Shown piece by piece: positions 21,422-29,618 of a stretch of 44,265 nucleotides of DNA; position 1 is the first letter of the stretch, and each line of letters begins with the position of its first letter. This stretch comes from an uncultured Oscillospiraceae bacterium. Its GTDB lineage: Bacteria > Bacillota > Clostridia > Oscillospirales > Oscillospiraceae. Under the pieces are notes generated by a model, which did no database searches, had not been told where the DNA came from, and was given only the letters and a program-made list of their open reading frames with translations. Made by a program: the position numbers and the translations under genes. The stretch lies in the NCBI GenBank assembly GCA_949878425.1, contig CATLAL010000021.1, positions 1 through 44,265 of the forward strand. Reading direction: 5' to 3'.

Positions 21422-23350
21422 TCAGTCCACATGTACGCTGGGGAAGAGGCTGGCATCAGTATGGGGGAGGAAGCTGGCGGCCACGAACTCGTCCATATAC
21501 CCGGGCTCATTGCTCAGCTCCAGGTAGGTCATGGAGCTGCCCAGCTCGAACACCTTCTCCCGGGCCTGGCTGCTCAGGAGCATGGCGTAGGCGCCGGTGA
21601 GGGAGGAGTTGCCGATATAGTGGAAGTGCTCCAGGGGGATGTCCGGGAACATGCCGATGGTGACGGCGTTTCGCATATTGATGCCGCTGCCGATGCCGCC
21701 GGCCACGTAGACCCGCTCGATCACCGACGTGTCGAAGCCCAGGGAGGAGAGCATGGTCTGGGTGGCGGAGAAGATGGCCCCCTTGGCCCGGATGAAATTG
21801 TCAATATCCACCTCGTTTATCACCACGTCCTTGGCCCCGCCGGTGTCCCGCTGCCAGGCCAGCACGTAGGAGCCCATGCCGTGCTCGTCGTGGAGGATGC
21901 GCTCCCCCTCCCGGACGAACTTGCCCTTGCCGTTGATGATGCCGCAGCGGAAGAGCTCGGCGATGACGTCGATGATGCCGCTGCCGCAGATACCCGCCGG
22001 GGCCCCGCCGCCTACCACGGTCATGGTGGGCTCCATGGTCTCTCTGTCGATGGTGCAGGCCTCCACCGCCCCGTCGGTGGCCCGCATACCGCAGGAGATG
22101 TCCCCGCCCTCAAAGGCCGGACCGGCGGAGCAGGCGCAGCTCATGAGGAACTCGTTGTTGCCGAAGGCCAGCTCCCCGTTGGTGCCCAGGTCGATAAAGA
22201 GGCTCATCTCCGGGTGGTTCCAGATCATGGACACCAGGGCGCCGGCGGTGATGTCGCCGCCCACGTAGCTGCCGATATTGGGGGCCACGATCAGCTCCGC
22301 CAGTCGGTTCATCTTCAGGTCAATGTCCCGGACGTAGAGGTAGTCGGAGCGGAAAAAGCTGGGCACAAAGGGCTCCATTCGGATGGGGTCCGCGTGGAGG
22401 CCCAGCACCAGATGGTTCATGGTGGTGTTCCCCGCCAGCACCATGCGGTAGATGCGCCGGGGGTTGATGCCGGAGGAGCGGTACATCTGGGCCAGCATGG
22501 GGATAATGGACTCCTTGACCACCGCGTCCTGGAGCCGCTTGCGGCCCCCCAGCTTGCCGGATTCGATGATGCGGTTGATAACGTCCGCCCCGTAGCGGAT
22601 CTGGCCGTTGCCGCAGCTGGCCTTGGCCAGGATCTTCCCGGTCTGGAGGTCCACCAGCACGCCGGCCAGGGAGGTGGTGCCCAGATCCAGGGCAAAGCCC
22701 ATGATGGGGTCCGTGTTGTCCGCCGGCAGCACGTCCCGGATCAAAACCCGGTCCTGGTCCCGGGAGATGACGCACTTGACCTGGAACTCGCTCTCCCGCA
22801 GGACCCAGCTGAGGTGCTTGAGCACCGTGTAGGGCATCATGATGTTCTGGGCCGCCACGCCGGTGGCCCGCTCCACCGCCCGCAGCACCCGCTCGTTGTC
22901 GGGCATGGTGTCGTCCAGGGTGGGGGCGGTCAGCTCCAGAGGCAGAAAGCTCAGGTCGCTGTCCAGGGTAAAGCCGGCCTCCATCAGCTGGCCGTAGAGC
23001 CGCTGGAAAATGGCGATCTCCTCCGGGGAGTTGAGGTCCGCGATCTTCATGCGGCTGCGGTAGGCGTTGGCGATGTCGGGCACGGCGATCTCCGCGTTGC
23101 CGCTGATCCGGGCCAGGCAGGCCAGCCGCCAGCCGGCGTTGTACTCCTCTGTGGAGATGTGGCGGTTGATGGGGGCGTCCAGATAGCCGGAGACCAGACG
23201 GACCCGGCACTTGCCGCACACGCCGTTGCCGGAGCAGGGCGCGTCAATGGCCACGTTGGCCTTTCGGGCAACGTCCAGGAGCTTCTCCCCCGCAATGGCG
23301 GAGATAGTTACCGGCTCCCCTTCTTCAAAAAGAAATGTAATGTTGAACAT
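21422..23350 (-). CDS. RACo/DUF4445-like corrinoid-activating ATPase with 2Fe-2S domain
   Basis: 642 residues. A plant-type ferredoxin domain at the front has Cys39, Cys45, Cys48 (CSGNGVCGKC) and Cys78. After a linker, an ASKHA-type ATP-binding region follows from about residue 240 (GFALDLGTTSLAGVLVDLQ) with later motifs LAGNTTMNHL, LFIDLGTNGELAF and YVAGGIGSGIN. Proteins of this type reductively reactivate the Co(II) state of corrinoid proteins in methyl transfer at the cost of ATP. No methyltransferase or corrinoid protein gene is in the window, so the partner is unknown. The ATG at 23,350 follows GGAGAGGAG; a 25-residue extension is rejected because it overlaps the promoter. Confidence 0.88.
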   Translation of the reverse strand: MFNITFLFEEGEPVTISAIAGEKLLDVARKANVAIDAPCSGNGVCGKCRVRLVSGYLDAPINRHISTEEYNAGWRLACLARISGNAEIAVPDIANAYRSRMKIADLNSPEEIAIFQRLYGQLMEAGFTLDSDLSFLPLELTAPTLDDTMPDNERVLRAVERATGVAAQNIMMPYTVLKHLSWVLRESEFQVKCVISRDQDRVLIRDVLPADNTDPIMGFALDLGTTSLAGVLVDLQTGKILAKASCGNGQIRYGADVINRIIESGKLGGRKRLQDAVVKESIIPMLAQMYRSSGINPRRIYRMVLAGNTTMNHLVLGLHADPIRMEPFVPSFFRSDYLYVRDIDLKMNRLAELIVAPNIGSYVGGDITAGALVSMIWNHPEMSLFIDLGTNGELAFGNNEFLMSCACSAGPAFEGGDISCGMRATDGAVEACTIDRETMEPTMTVVGGGAPAGICGSGIIDVIAELFRCGIINGKGKFVREGERILHDEHGMGSYVLAWQRDTGGAKDVVINEVDIDNFIRAKGAIFSATQTMLSSLGFDTSVIERVYVAGGIGSGINMRNAVTIGMFPDIPLEHFHYIGNSSLTGAYAMLLSSQAREKVFELGSSMTYLELSNEPGYMDEFVAASFLPHTDASLFPSVHVD

Positions 23351-23396
23351 AGGCGCTCCTCTCCTCTGACGAAAATTTTCGGCTGTGCTGGTTATT

Positions 23397-23425
23397 AGTA
23401 TATCCGGCTTTCTCTGGCTTGTCAA
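23397..23425 (-). promoter_or_regulatory. Promoter of the RACo-like gene
   Basis: On the minus strand a perfect TTGACA (23,420-23,425), a 17-bp spacer and TATACT (23,397-23,402). Confidence 0.75.
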
Positions 23426-23459
23426 GGATTTGTCAATCAGCTCGGCAAATAGAAAAGGA

Positions 23460-23486
23460 CGGGCTTGGAATCAGATTCCAAGCCCG
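23460..23486 (-). terminator. Terminator of the M56 gene
   Basis: CGGGCTTGGAATC and its exact complement around one base. Read on the minus strand the stem is followed by TCCTTTTCTATTT. Confidence 0.75.
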
Positions 23487-23546
23487 CCTGTTGGTCAAGA
23501 GACCGGTGACATTTTGGGGTCTGCGCAGCGCGCAGACGCATCCCCA

Positions 23547-24869
23547 TCACTCCCCTGCTGTACAGCTCCCGTTGGGGTAATCCAAAAAGCTGACCGTAAC
23601 ATTGGGGTCGTCCGGCATCTCAAAGGGCGGAATTTTTCCGCTCTCAATATCGGCGATGATTTGCTGCCATTCCTCTTCCGTGCGTGTGGGCGGGAGGAAA
23701 GACGGCTCCTCCTCCAGCTCGCCCTGATCCTTTGCAATCAGTCTCATATCGCCGTCTTGGCCAAACTGAGGCTCCGGGATGGCAAGCGCCTCCAGCAGCG
23801 CACTTAAGTTCTCGTCAGGGTCAGGCGTACAGCGGCCGTCTTTGTCAACGGAAAATCTTGCGGTGCCCGCTACTTGGCCGCTGGCAATCGGCTCCTGACT
23901 GCCGTCCTCGTTGGTGGTAAAATGCCCAAACTCTGTATCGCCGGTCAGGGACGCGGCGAAGGCGGTGGTGGTGGCTCCCACCACCAGGGCAGCGGCGAGA
24001 GCCGTCGCCAAAAGGGAAGTTTTTTTATACTTCATGATACCTTCAATCCTTTCTTCGATTGCAAGTTTGCTGAAATAGTTGTGGAGGGAGACGCACCGGC
24101 TTCGGGCCTCCTCCATGGCGATGAGGGTCAGCGCGTAGGGAGCCCGCGTCCTGCTGCCCAGCTCGTCCATCACCTGCTCGTCGCAGGACAGCTCCAGGTC
24201 GCGGCCGGCGAGGACAAACATCACCCAGACCAGGGGATTAAACCAGTGGACGCACAGCACGGCGGCAAAAACCAGCTTTGTCAAAGCGTCAAACCGCCGG
24301 ACATGGACAAACTCATGGGCGAGGATATAGGTCAGAGAGGCCCCGCCGCCCCGTTCCATGTCCCTCGGCAGCAGGATGACCGGGCGCAGAACGCCATAGG
24401 TCAGCGGTGAGGACACCTGGTCCGACTGCCGCACCTCCAGCGGCCTGCGCAGGCTCCGGGTTGCCAGCCACTCCCGGACAGCGGGCGTGGCGACCGGGAC
24501 AGAGGCGCGGAACCGCTGTCTGGCCCGCAGATAGAGCACCGCAAAATAGACCGCTGTCAGCGCCGCGCCAGCCAGCCAAATCAACGTCAGGGCGGGGCCG
24601 GAGGCTGTGCCGGCCGGGGCCAGCGTGCCGGACGTCCCCACGTTTGACGGCGCCGGGACAGGGACCCCGCCCGCCGCCGTCAGATGCTCGATCGGGGTCA
24701 GTACGCTGAACGGCAAGGGAATGGTGAACGGCAGCAGCAGCCGCAGCGCCGCCATTTCCCACAGCGCCAGAAAGGCCGCCTTAGGCAGGCGATGGAGGGC
24801 CAGCACCCGGACCACCACAATAAAGAGGATAAACACCCCGCCGGCCAGAGTCATTTGGACAAGGCTCAT
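23547..24869 (-). CDS. M56-family sensor peptidase (BlaR1/MecR1-like, no PBP sensor)
   Basis: 440 residues. Membrane segments at about 8-26, 32-50, 95-113 and 198-220, and the zinc motif HEFVH (185-189) with a likely third ligand in LELSCDE (226 region). After a further membrane segment (about 290-310, SLLATALAAALVVGATT) comes an about 130-residue acidic extracellular tail. The tail is not a penicillin-binding domain, so beta-lactam sensing is unlikely; the signal is unknown. In known systems this peptidase inactivates its BlaI-type repressor partner. The ATG overlaps the stop of the repressor gene by 4 bp (ATGA). Confidence 0.87.
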   Translation of the reverse strand: MSLVQMTLAGGVFILFIVVVRVLALHRLPKAAFLALWEMAALRLLLPFTIPLPFSVLTPIEHLTAAGGVPVPAPSNVGTSGTLAPAGTASGPALTLIWLAGAALTAVYFAVLYLRARQRFRASVPVATPAVREWLATRSLRRPLEVRQSDQVSSPLTYGVLRPVILLPRDMERGGGASLTYILAHEFVHVRRFDALTKLVFAAVLCVHWFNPLVWVMFVLAGRDLELSCDEQVMDELGSRTRAPYALTLIAMEEARSRCVSLHNYFSKLAIEERIEGIMKYKKTSLLATALAAALVVGATTTAFAASLTGDTEFGHFTTNEDGSQEPIASGQVAGTARFSVDKDGRCTPDPDENLSALLEALAIPEPQFGQDGDMRLIAKDQGELEEEPSFLPPTRTEEEWQQIIADIESGKIPPFEMPDDPNVTVSFLDYPNGSCTAGE

Positions 24870-25243
24870 TTGCTCTCCTCCTGTGCTTGCAGCTGCGAAA
24901 CCATGCGGCGCAGATTGCTGATCTGCTCCGTTGACAGCTTCTGGTGGTCCAGCAGGGACGCGAACAGCAGGTCGGGGGAGCTGTCAAACAGCTTGTGGAG
25001 CAGCTCCTCCGTCTCCGCCGCCTGCACCACCTCCCTGGCAATCAGCGCATGGCAGAGGAAATTGGGTTCCCTGCGCTCAATGGCGCCCTTGGCGACGCAC
25101 TTTTTGATGACCGTATAGGTGGTGTTCATGTTCCAGCCAATGGCCTCTTTGAGGATATTGGAGATTTGCTTTGCCGGCATATCACCTTCTTTCCACAGAA
25201 CGTCCATGACTTTCAGCTCCGAGTCAAAGAGCTTAATGGCCAT
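24866..25243 (-). CDS. BlaI/MecI/CopY-type repressor
   Basis: 125 residues. A winged helix-turn-helix (IKLFDSELKVMDVLWKEG, then NTTYTVIKKCVAKGAIERRE) is followed by a helical dimerisation tail. It represses its own operon until the M56 partner is triggered. ATG 25,243 is chosen because AAAGGA lies about 10 bp upstream; a GTG three codons earlier is possible. Two palindromes of this family's type overlap the promoter (25,261-25,305). No beta-lactamase or PBP gene is nearby, so the regulated target besides the pair itself is unknown. Confidence 0.9.
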   Translation of the reverse strand: MAIKLFDSELKVMDVLWKEGDMPAKQISNILKEAIGWNMNTTYTVIKKCVAKGAIERREPNFLCHALIAREVVQAAETEELLHKLFDSSPDLLFASLLDHQKLSTEQISNLRRMVSQLQAQEESK

Positions 25244-25260
25244 ATGCTTCACATCCTTTC

Positions 25261-25305
25261 AAACTATCGCGATAGTTTATGGTTCGTATACTATCACAAT
25301 AGTTT
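25261..25305. promoter_or_regulatory. Twin operator palindromes of the BlaI-type repressor
   Basis: A perfect 18-bp palindrome AAACTATCGCGATAGTTT (25,261-25,278) and a near copy ATACTATCACAATAGTTT (25,288-25,305), 27 bp apart. The second fills the -10 to -35 spacer and the first covers the region just after the transcript start. Confidence 0.8.
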
Positions 25306-25316
25306 GGAGCTGTCAA
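25288..25316 (-). promoter_or_regulatory. Promoter of the repressor/M56 operon
   Basis: On the minus strand a perfect TTGACA (25,311-25,316), a 17-bp spacer and TAGTAT (25,288-25,293). Confidence 0.75.
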
Positions 25317-25385
25317 CACGGATTGTGGCAGTTTACAAAAACTTCATAATCAGCATAGGTTGTGAGGGGGCGAGAAAAATGCCGC

Positions 25386-25414
25386 TTGACTTTTGTACGA
25401 AACCGTACTATAAT
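25386..25414 (+). promoter_or_regulatory. Promoter of the MarR-MATE operon
   Basis: TTGACT (25,386-25,391), a 17-bp spacer and a perfect TATAAT (25,409-25,414). Confidence 0.75.
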
Positions 25415-25442
25415 CTCCTTCGCCGCTCAGTACGAAACCGTA
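25395..25442. promoter_or_regulatory. Two identical operator copies at the MarR promoter
   Basis: TACGAAACCGTA occurs at 25,396-25,407, extended to GTACG-aaac-CGTAC and lying inside the promoter spacer, and again at 25,431-25,442 just after the start. Both are palindromic in the outer four or five bases. The positions fit autorepression by the MarR protein. Confidence 0.7.
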
Positions 25443-25489
25443 TTTACCGCCCTGACGGCGGCGCAGAATGCAGCAAGGAGGAACCGCAG

Positions 25490-25957
25490 ATGGACGCGCT
25501 TCGAGAGAAAAACCGGCGGCTGGTGGCCGCGGTGACGATGATGGACGGAGCCTACTACCGCTGGGCCCGGTCCACCGGCGTCACCGGGCAGACGCTGGAC
25601 CTGCTCTACGCCCTGGACGACGGCCAGCCCCACTCCCAGAAGCAGATCTGCGAGGAGTGGCTGATCCCCAAGACCACCGTCAGCACGGTGGTGAAGGCCT
25701 GTCAGGCGGCGGGCTACCTCACCCTGGAGGCCATGCCCGGCCAGGGGCGGCAGCGGCGGCTCTGCCTGACCCCGGCGGGCCGGGCCTACGCCGGCCGGAC
25801 CCTGGACCGGCTCTACGCCATAGAGGATTGGGCCATGGCGGAGACTGTGGAACGCTTTGGGCCGGACTTTGTCCAGGCCGTGGAATTTTTCGCCGCCCGG
25901 ATGCAGACGGCCTTCGCGGCCGGCGGCCCTCCGGGGGAAGAGGAGGACTCTGTATGA
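25490..25957 (+). CDS. MarR-family transcriptional regulator
   Basis: 155 residues with a winged helix-turn-helix: SQKQICEEWLIPKTTVSTVVKA is the recognition region, followed by the wing (MPGQGRQRRLCLTPAG) and a C-terminal helix for dimerisation. ATG 25,490 follows AAGGAGG. Its stop overlaps the start of the MATE gene (ATGA), so the two are translated together. It probably represses this operon through the two TACGAAACCGTA sites and is released by a ligand of the exporter. Confidence 0.9.
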   Translation: MDALREKNRRLVAAVTMMDGAYYRWARSTGVTGQTLDLLYALDDGQPHSQKQICEEWLIPKTTVSTVVKACQAAGYLTLEAMPGQGRQRRLCLTPAGRAYAGRTLDRLYAIEDWAMAETVERFGPDFVQAVEFFAARMQTAFAAGGPPGEEEDSV

Positions 25958-27282
25958 GAATCCAGCTGTCGGACCACTTCACCTACGCCAAGCTGCTGCG
26001 GTTTACCGCGCCCTCCGTCATCATGATGATCTTTACCTCCATCTACGGCGTGGTGGACGGAATCTTTGTCTCCAACTTCGTGGGGAAAACCCCCTTTGCG
26101 GCCCTCAACCTGGTCTATCCTGTGCTGATGATTCTGGGGGCCTTCGGCTTTATGATCGGAACCGGCGGCACGGCCCTGGTGGCAAAGACCCTGGGCCAGG
26201 GCCGGCGGGAGACGGCCAACCAGTACTTCTCCCTGATGGTGTACGCCGCAATCCTGGGGGGCGCAGTCATCTCCCTGGCGGGGTTTGTCTTTCTCCGGCC
26301 CCTGGCGGCAGCTCTGGGGGCGAAGGGGGAGATGCTGGAGTACTGCGTGCTCTATGGCCGGATCATTCTCCTGGCAAACCCCTTCTTTATCCTCCAGAAC
26401 GTGTTCCAGAGCTTCTTTGTCTCAGCGGAGAAGCCCAAGCTGGGACTCTTTGTCACCATAGGCGCGGGGCTGACCAACATCGCCATGGACGCCCTGCTGG
26501 TGGCGGGACTGCGCCTGGGGCTGGCGGGGGCGGCGGCGGCCACGGCCCTCAGCCAGCTGGTGGGGGGCCTTGTGCCGGTTTTCTACTTTGCCCGGCCCAA
26601 CAGCAGCCTCCTGCGCCTGACAAAAACCAGGTTTTCCGGCGGAGCCCTGGCCCGCTCCTGCGCCAACGGCTCCTCAGAGCTGATGAGCAACATCTCCGCC
26701 TCCCTGGTGAACGTGCTCTACAATTTCCAGCTCATGCGCCTGGCCGGGGAGGACGGCGTGGCGGCCTATGGCGTCATCATGTACGTGGCCTTTATCTTTG
26801 CCGCCATCTTCATCGGCTACGCCGTAGGTGGCGCGCCGGTGGTCAGCTACCACTACGGCGCGGACAATCAGGGGGAGCTGAGGAGCCTGCTGCGCAAGAG
26901 TCTGGTCCTCACCGCCGCCGCCGGCGGGGCCATGACGGCGCTGGCGGTGCTGGCGGCGGGGCCCCTCTCCCGGATCTTCGTGGGCTACGACCCGGCGCTG
27001 TGCGATATGACCGAAAGGGGGCTCCGGCTCTTCGGAATCTCCTTTCTCTTCGCCGGGTTCAACATCTTCGGCTCCGCCTTCTTTACCGCCCTCAACAACG
27101 GCCTGGTCTCCGCGGCGGTGTCCTTCCTGCGTACCCTGGTCTTTCAGTGCGCCAGCGTGCTGCTGCTGCCCCTTTTCTGGGATTTGGACGGCGTATGGCT
27201 CTCCGTGGCCGCCGCCGAGGCCATGGCCCTGGCGGTAACGGCGGCGTGTCTGGCCGCAAACCGGAAAAGGTACGGATATTGA
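25954..27282 (+). CDS. MATE-family efflux transporter (MarR-linked)
   Basis: 442 residues with about 12 membrane segments arranged as two homologous halves, matching the usual length for MATE proteins (MepA-like group). It uses a Na+ or H+ gradient to export drugs or metabolites. It starts MRIQLSDHFTYAKLLRF, with no strong ribosome site of its own beyond GAGGAGG in the end of the MarR gene, consistent with coupled translation. Linkage to a MarR repressor suggests inducible export of a toxic compound. Substrate not predictable. Confidence 0.92.
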   Translation: MRIQLSDHFTYAKLLRFTAPSVIMMIFTSIYGVVDGIFVSNFVGKTPFAALNLVYPVLMILGAFGFMIGTGGTALVAKTLGQGRRETANQYFSLMVYAAILGGAVISLAGFVFLRPLAAALGAKGEMLEYCVLYGRIILLANPFFILQNVFQSFFVSAEKPKLGLFVTIGAGLTNIAMDALLVAGLRLGLAGAAAATALSQLVGGLVPVFYFARPNSSLLRLTKTRFSGGALARSCANGSSELMSNISASLVNVLYNFQLMRLAGEDGVAAYGVIMYVAFIFAAIFIGYAVGGAPVVSYHYGADNQGELRSLLRKSLVLTAAAGGAMTALAVLAAGPLSRIFVGYDPALCDMTERGLRLFGISFLFAGFNIFGSAFFTALNNGLVSAAVSFLRTLVFQCASVLLLPLFWDLDGVWLSVAAAEAMALAVTAACLAANRKRYGY

Positions 27283-27410
27283 CGGGCATACAGTAACCGC
27301 AGTTGAGAACGGGTAAACGTTGGGCTCCGTCCCGTGGGCCGCGCTCTGCGCGGCTTAGGCTGGGGCGGTCCTAAACGTTACCTCTTTATTAGCTGTGGTC
27401 ACTATAACGG

Positions 27411-27443
27411 AAAGAGAGCGCCTGTACAGGCGCTCTCTTTTTT
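27411..27443 (+). terminator. Terminator between MATE and the convergent IMPDH-like gene
   Basis: AAAGAGAGCGCCTG (27,411-27,424), a 2-nt centre, the exact complement (27,427-27,440) and more T. It lies between convergent genes and can serve both. Confidence 0.88.
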
Positions 27444-27460
27444 GATCTGTTCCTGTTTTG

Positions 27461-28975
27461 TCACCCATTCTGCGCGGAGGCGCCGTGGGTTTTCAGGACA
27501 ACGTCGTGATAGCCGCCCTCCACAATGGAGGTGGCGGAGACCAAGGTGAGCCGCGCGTTTTGCTGGAGGTCCGCTATGGAGGTGACGCCGCAGTTGCACA
27601 TGGTGGATTTGACCTTGTACAGGCTCTTGGCCACGTTTTCCTTCAGAGGACCGGCGTAGGTTACATAGGAGTCGACGCCCTCCTCAAAGGCCAGACCTCT
27701 TCCGCCGCCCAGGTCATAGCGCTGCCAGTTCCTGGCCCGGTTGGAGCCCTCGCCCCAGTACTCCTTCATATACTGTCCGCCCACCAGCACCCGGTTGGTG
27801 GGGCTCTCGTCAAAGCGGGCGAAGTAGCGCCCCAGCATAAGGAAATCCGCGCCCATGGCCAGAGCCAGGGTCATATGGTAGTCGTGGACAATGCCGCCGT
27901 CGGAGCAGATGGGGATATAGATGCCGGTGTCCCGGAAGTACTCGTCCCTGGCGGCGGCCACCTCGATGAGGGCGGTGGCCTGGCCCCGGCCGATGCCCTT
28001 GGTCTCCCGGGTGATGCAGATGGAGCCGCCGCCGATGCCCACCTTGACGAAGTCGGCCCCCGCCTTGACCAGGAAGAGGAAGCCGTCCCGGTCCACCACG
28101 TTGCCGGCCCCCACCTTCACCGTGTCGCCGTAGCGCTCCCGGATGAAGGACAGGGTCCGCTCCTGCCAGCAGGAGTAGCCCTCGGAGGAGTCGATGCACA
28201 GTACGTCGGCCCCGGCCCCGATCAGGGCGGGAACCCGCTGCTCATAGTCCTTGGTATTAATGCCCGCGCCCACCATGTAGCGCTTATGGCAGTCCAGCAT
28301 TTCGCCGGGGTTCTCCTTGTGCTGCTCGTAGTCCTTTCGGAATACAAAGTACAGCAGCCGGCCGTCGCCGCTGACAATGGGCAGGGAGTTGAGCTTGTGG
28401 TCCCAGATAATGTCGTTGGCCTCCTTGAGGCTGGTGCCCTCCGGAGCGGTGATGAGCTTCTCCTGGGGGGTCATGAACTGGGACACACATGTGGCCGGGT
28501 CCATGCGGCTGACCCGGTAGTCCCGGCTGGTAACGATCCCCAGCAGCCGGCCCTGGTTGGTGCCGTCCTCCGTGATGGCCACGGTGGAGTGGCCGTTGCG
28601 GGCCTTCAGGTCCAGTACGTCCTGGAGGGTGGCGGCAGGGGGGAGGTTGGAGTCGCTGGGAACAAAGCCCGCCTTGTAGCTTTTGACCCGGGCCACCATG
28701 GCGGCTTCGCTCTCAATGGACTGGGAGCCGTAGATAAAGCTGAGCCCGCCCTCCTTGGCCAGGGCCACCGCCAGGGTATCGTTGGACACGGACTGCATGA
28801 TGGCGGACACCATGGGGATATTGATGGAGATCGGGCACGGCTCCTCCCCCCTTCGGAACTTTACCAGCGGCGTGCGCAGAGAGACGTTGGCCGGGATGCA
28901 CTCCGGAGAGGTATAGCCGGGAACCAGCAGATACTCGCTGAAGGTATGGGACGGCTCACTGTAGTAGTAGGCCAT
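27461..28975 (-). CDS. guaB: IMP dehydrogenase family protein
   Basis: 504 residues. A TIM barrel is interrupted by two CBS domains (about 100-215, including [19 protein letters not shown]). The catalytic loop is [20 protein letters not shown] with Cys320, followed by IPICSDGGI and the flap/C-terminal region [16 protein letters not shown]. It would oxidise IMP to XMP with NAD+, the committed step to GMP. The loop reads ICITRE..GIGRGQ rather than the common SICTTR..GVGVPQ, so this is a divergent branch and the gene symbol is only probable. Start MAYYYSEPS is at 28,975; a 32-residue extension overlaps the promoter and is rejected. AAAGGAG lies upstream, and the ribosome-site segment is tandemly duplicated. 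Confidence 0.85.
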   Translation of the reverse strand: MAYYYSEPSHTFSEYLLVPGYTSPECIPANVSLRTPLVKFRRGEEPCPISINIPMVSAIMQSVSNDTLAVALAKEGGLSFIYGSQSIESEAAMVARVKSYKAGFVPSDSNLPPAATLQDVLDLKARNGHSTVAITEDGTNQGRLLGIVTSRDYRVSRMDPATCVSQFMTPQEKLITAPEGTSLKEANDIIWDHKLNSLPIVSGDGRLLYFVFRKDYEQHKENPGEMLDCHKRYMVGAGINTKDYEQRVPALIGAGADVLCIDSSEGYSCWQERTLSFIRERYGDTVKVGAGNVVDRDGFLFLVKAGADFVKVGIGGGSICITRETKGIGRGQATALIEVAAARDEYFRDTGIYIPICSDGGIVHDYHMTLALAMGADFLMLGRYFARFDESPTNRVLVGGQYMKEYWGEGSNRARNWQRYDLGGGRGLAFEEGVDSYVTYAGPLKENVAKSLYKVKSTMCNCGVTSIADLQQNARLTLVSATSIVEGGYHDVVLKTHGASAQNG

Positions 28976-28977
28976 GG

Positions 28978-29005
28978 CAGGTACGCTCCTTTCAGGTACG
29001 CTCCT
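28978..29005 (-). repeat. Duplicated ribosome-site segment
   Basis: CAGGTACGCTCCT occurs at 28,978-28,990 and again at 28,993-29,005 (15-bp period), so the minus-strand leader has two GGAGCGTACCTG blocks, the nearer used by the IMPDH-like start. Confidence 0.7.
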
Positions 29006-29027
29006 CGAATGGTGGATATTAGGCAAT

Positions 29028-29056
29028 ATCTTATCACGCTCCGGCCGGTTTGTAAA
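29028..29056 (-). promoter_or_regulatory. Promoter of the IMPDH-like gene
   Basis: On the minus strand TTTACA (29,051-29,056), a 17-bp spacer and TAAGAT (29,028-29,033), leaving about 45 nt of leader. This is too short for a purine riboswitch. Confidence 0.55.
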
Positions 29057-29083
29057 GGGCGGATTTTCCAAGGCCCTTTTCAG

Positions 29084-29182
29084 ATGGACGCTCTGTTGGA
29101 TCTGGACATCCAGGGCCTGCCGGACAGCGAGCAGGTGCTTTTAAGGGGCGGTCTTCGGATAGAAAAAAGGCGGCGGACATGA
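29084..29182 (+). CDS. Possible 32-residue ORF or gene-end remnant
   Basis: A short plus-strand frame ([20 protein letters not shown]...) with no ribosome site, running into a terminator. It might be the 3' tip of a lost gene. No family recognised, and chance is equally possible. Confidence 0.15.
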   Translation: MDALLDLDIQGLPDSEQVLLRGGLRIEKRRRT

Positions 29183-29215
29183 GGATATCCGCCCATGTGC
29201 CTGCCGCCTCTTTTT
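29168..29215 (+). terminator. Two-stage terminator hairpin
   Basis: AGGCGGC (29,168-29,174) pairs with GCCGCCT (29,203-29,209), and inside it ACATG pairs with CATGT. A-run before, TTTTT after. No convincing plus-strand gene precedes it. Confidence 0.6.
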
Positions 29216-29260
29216 CACCGCGCTCCGGGTCAGAAGCCTATTCATACTTGAACAATCTTT

Positions 29261-29427
29261 TTAGGGCTTGTTTGATAAATAGCAGAATGACCGGCAGCGA
29301 GAGATTTTTTTGCCGGACAAGGCAAAAAATCGCAGGAATACTTTGTGTATTTCAAGATTTTTTAACGCGGTCCGGCGGAAAAGGGTCCGCTGCTTGGGCG
29401 TTTTGATATTTTTCAAACATGCCCTAA
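29261..29427. mobile_element. MITE-like element with terminal inverted repeats
   Basis: A 167-bp segment bounded by 21-bp terminal inverted repeats that match at 19 positions: TTAGGGCTTGTTTG... at 29,261-29,281 and ...CAAACATGCCCTAA at 29,407-29,427. There is no transposase ORF; the inside is rich in short palindromes (GCCGG/CCGGC, TTTTTTGCC/GGCAAAAAA). The ends TTA/TAA would fit a TA target duplication. It lies in the leader region upstream of the pyruvate:ferredoxin oxidoreductase promoter. Confidence 0.7.
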
Positions 29428-29518
29428 TACCTCTCTGGAAAAACCAACAAAAAACAGCGGGGATTTTGGTCCATTCCGGAGAAAAGCAAAAAATTCCCTG
29501 AATGGCTGAAACATAGCG

Positions 29519-29547
29519 TTTACAGAGCGGGTAAATCGTGATATAGT
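29519..29547 (+). promoter_or_regulatory. Promoter of the pyruvate:ferredoxin oxidoreductase gene
   Basis: TTTACA (29,519-29,524), a 17-bp spacer and TATAGT (29,542-29,547), 72 bp before the start codon. Confidence 0.65.
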
Positions 29548-29618
29548 AGTACCGTATGAATACCCTGCTTTGTTTTCATACCATGGCAGTATCAAATATT
29601 CAGGAGGAGCAAAAAACT

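Noticed and set aside
24866..24869. Frameshift between the BlaI-type repressor and the M56 peptidase
   Set aside because: The ATGA overlap is ordinary translational coupling; both proteins are complete.
23547..25243. Beta-lactam resistance operon
   Set aside because: The regulator pair is present, but there is no beta-lactamase or penicillin-binding protein gene and no sensor domain, so a resistance role is not supported.
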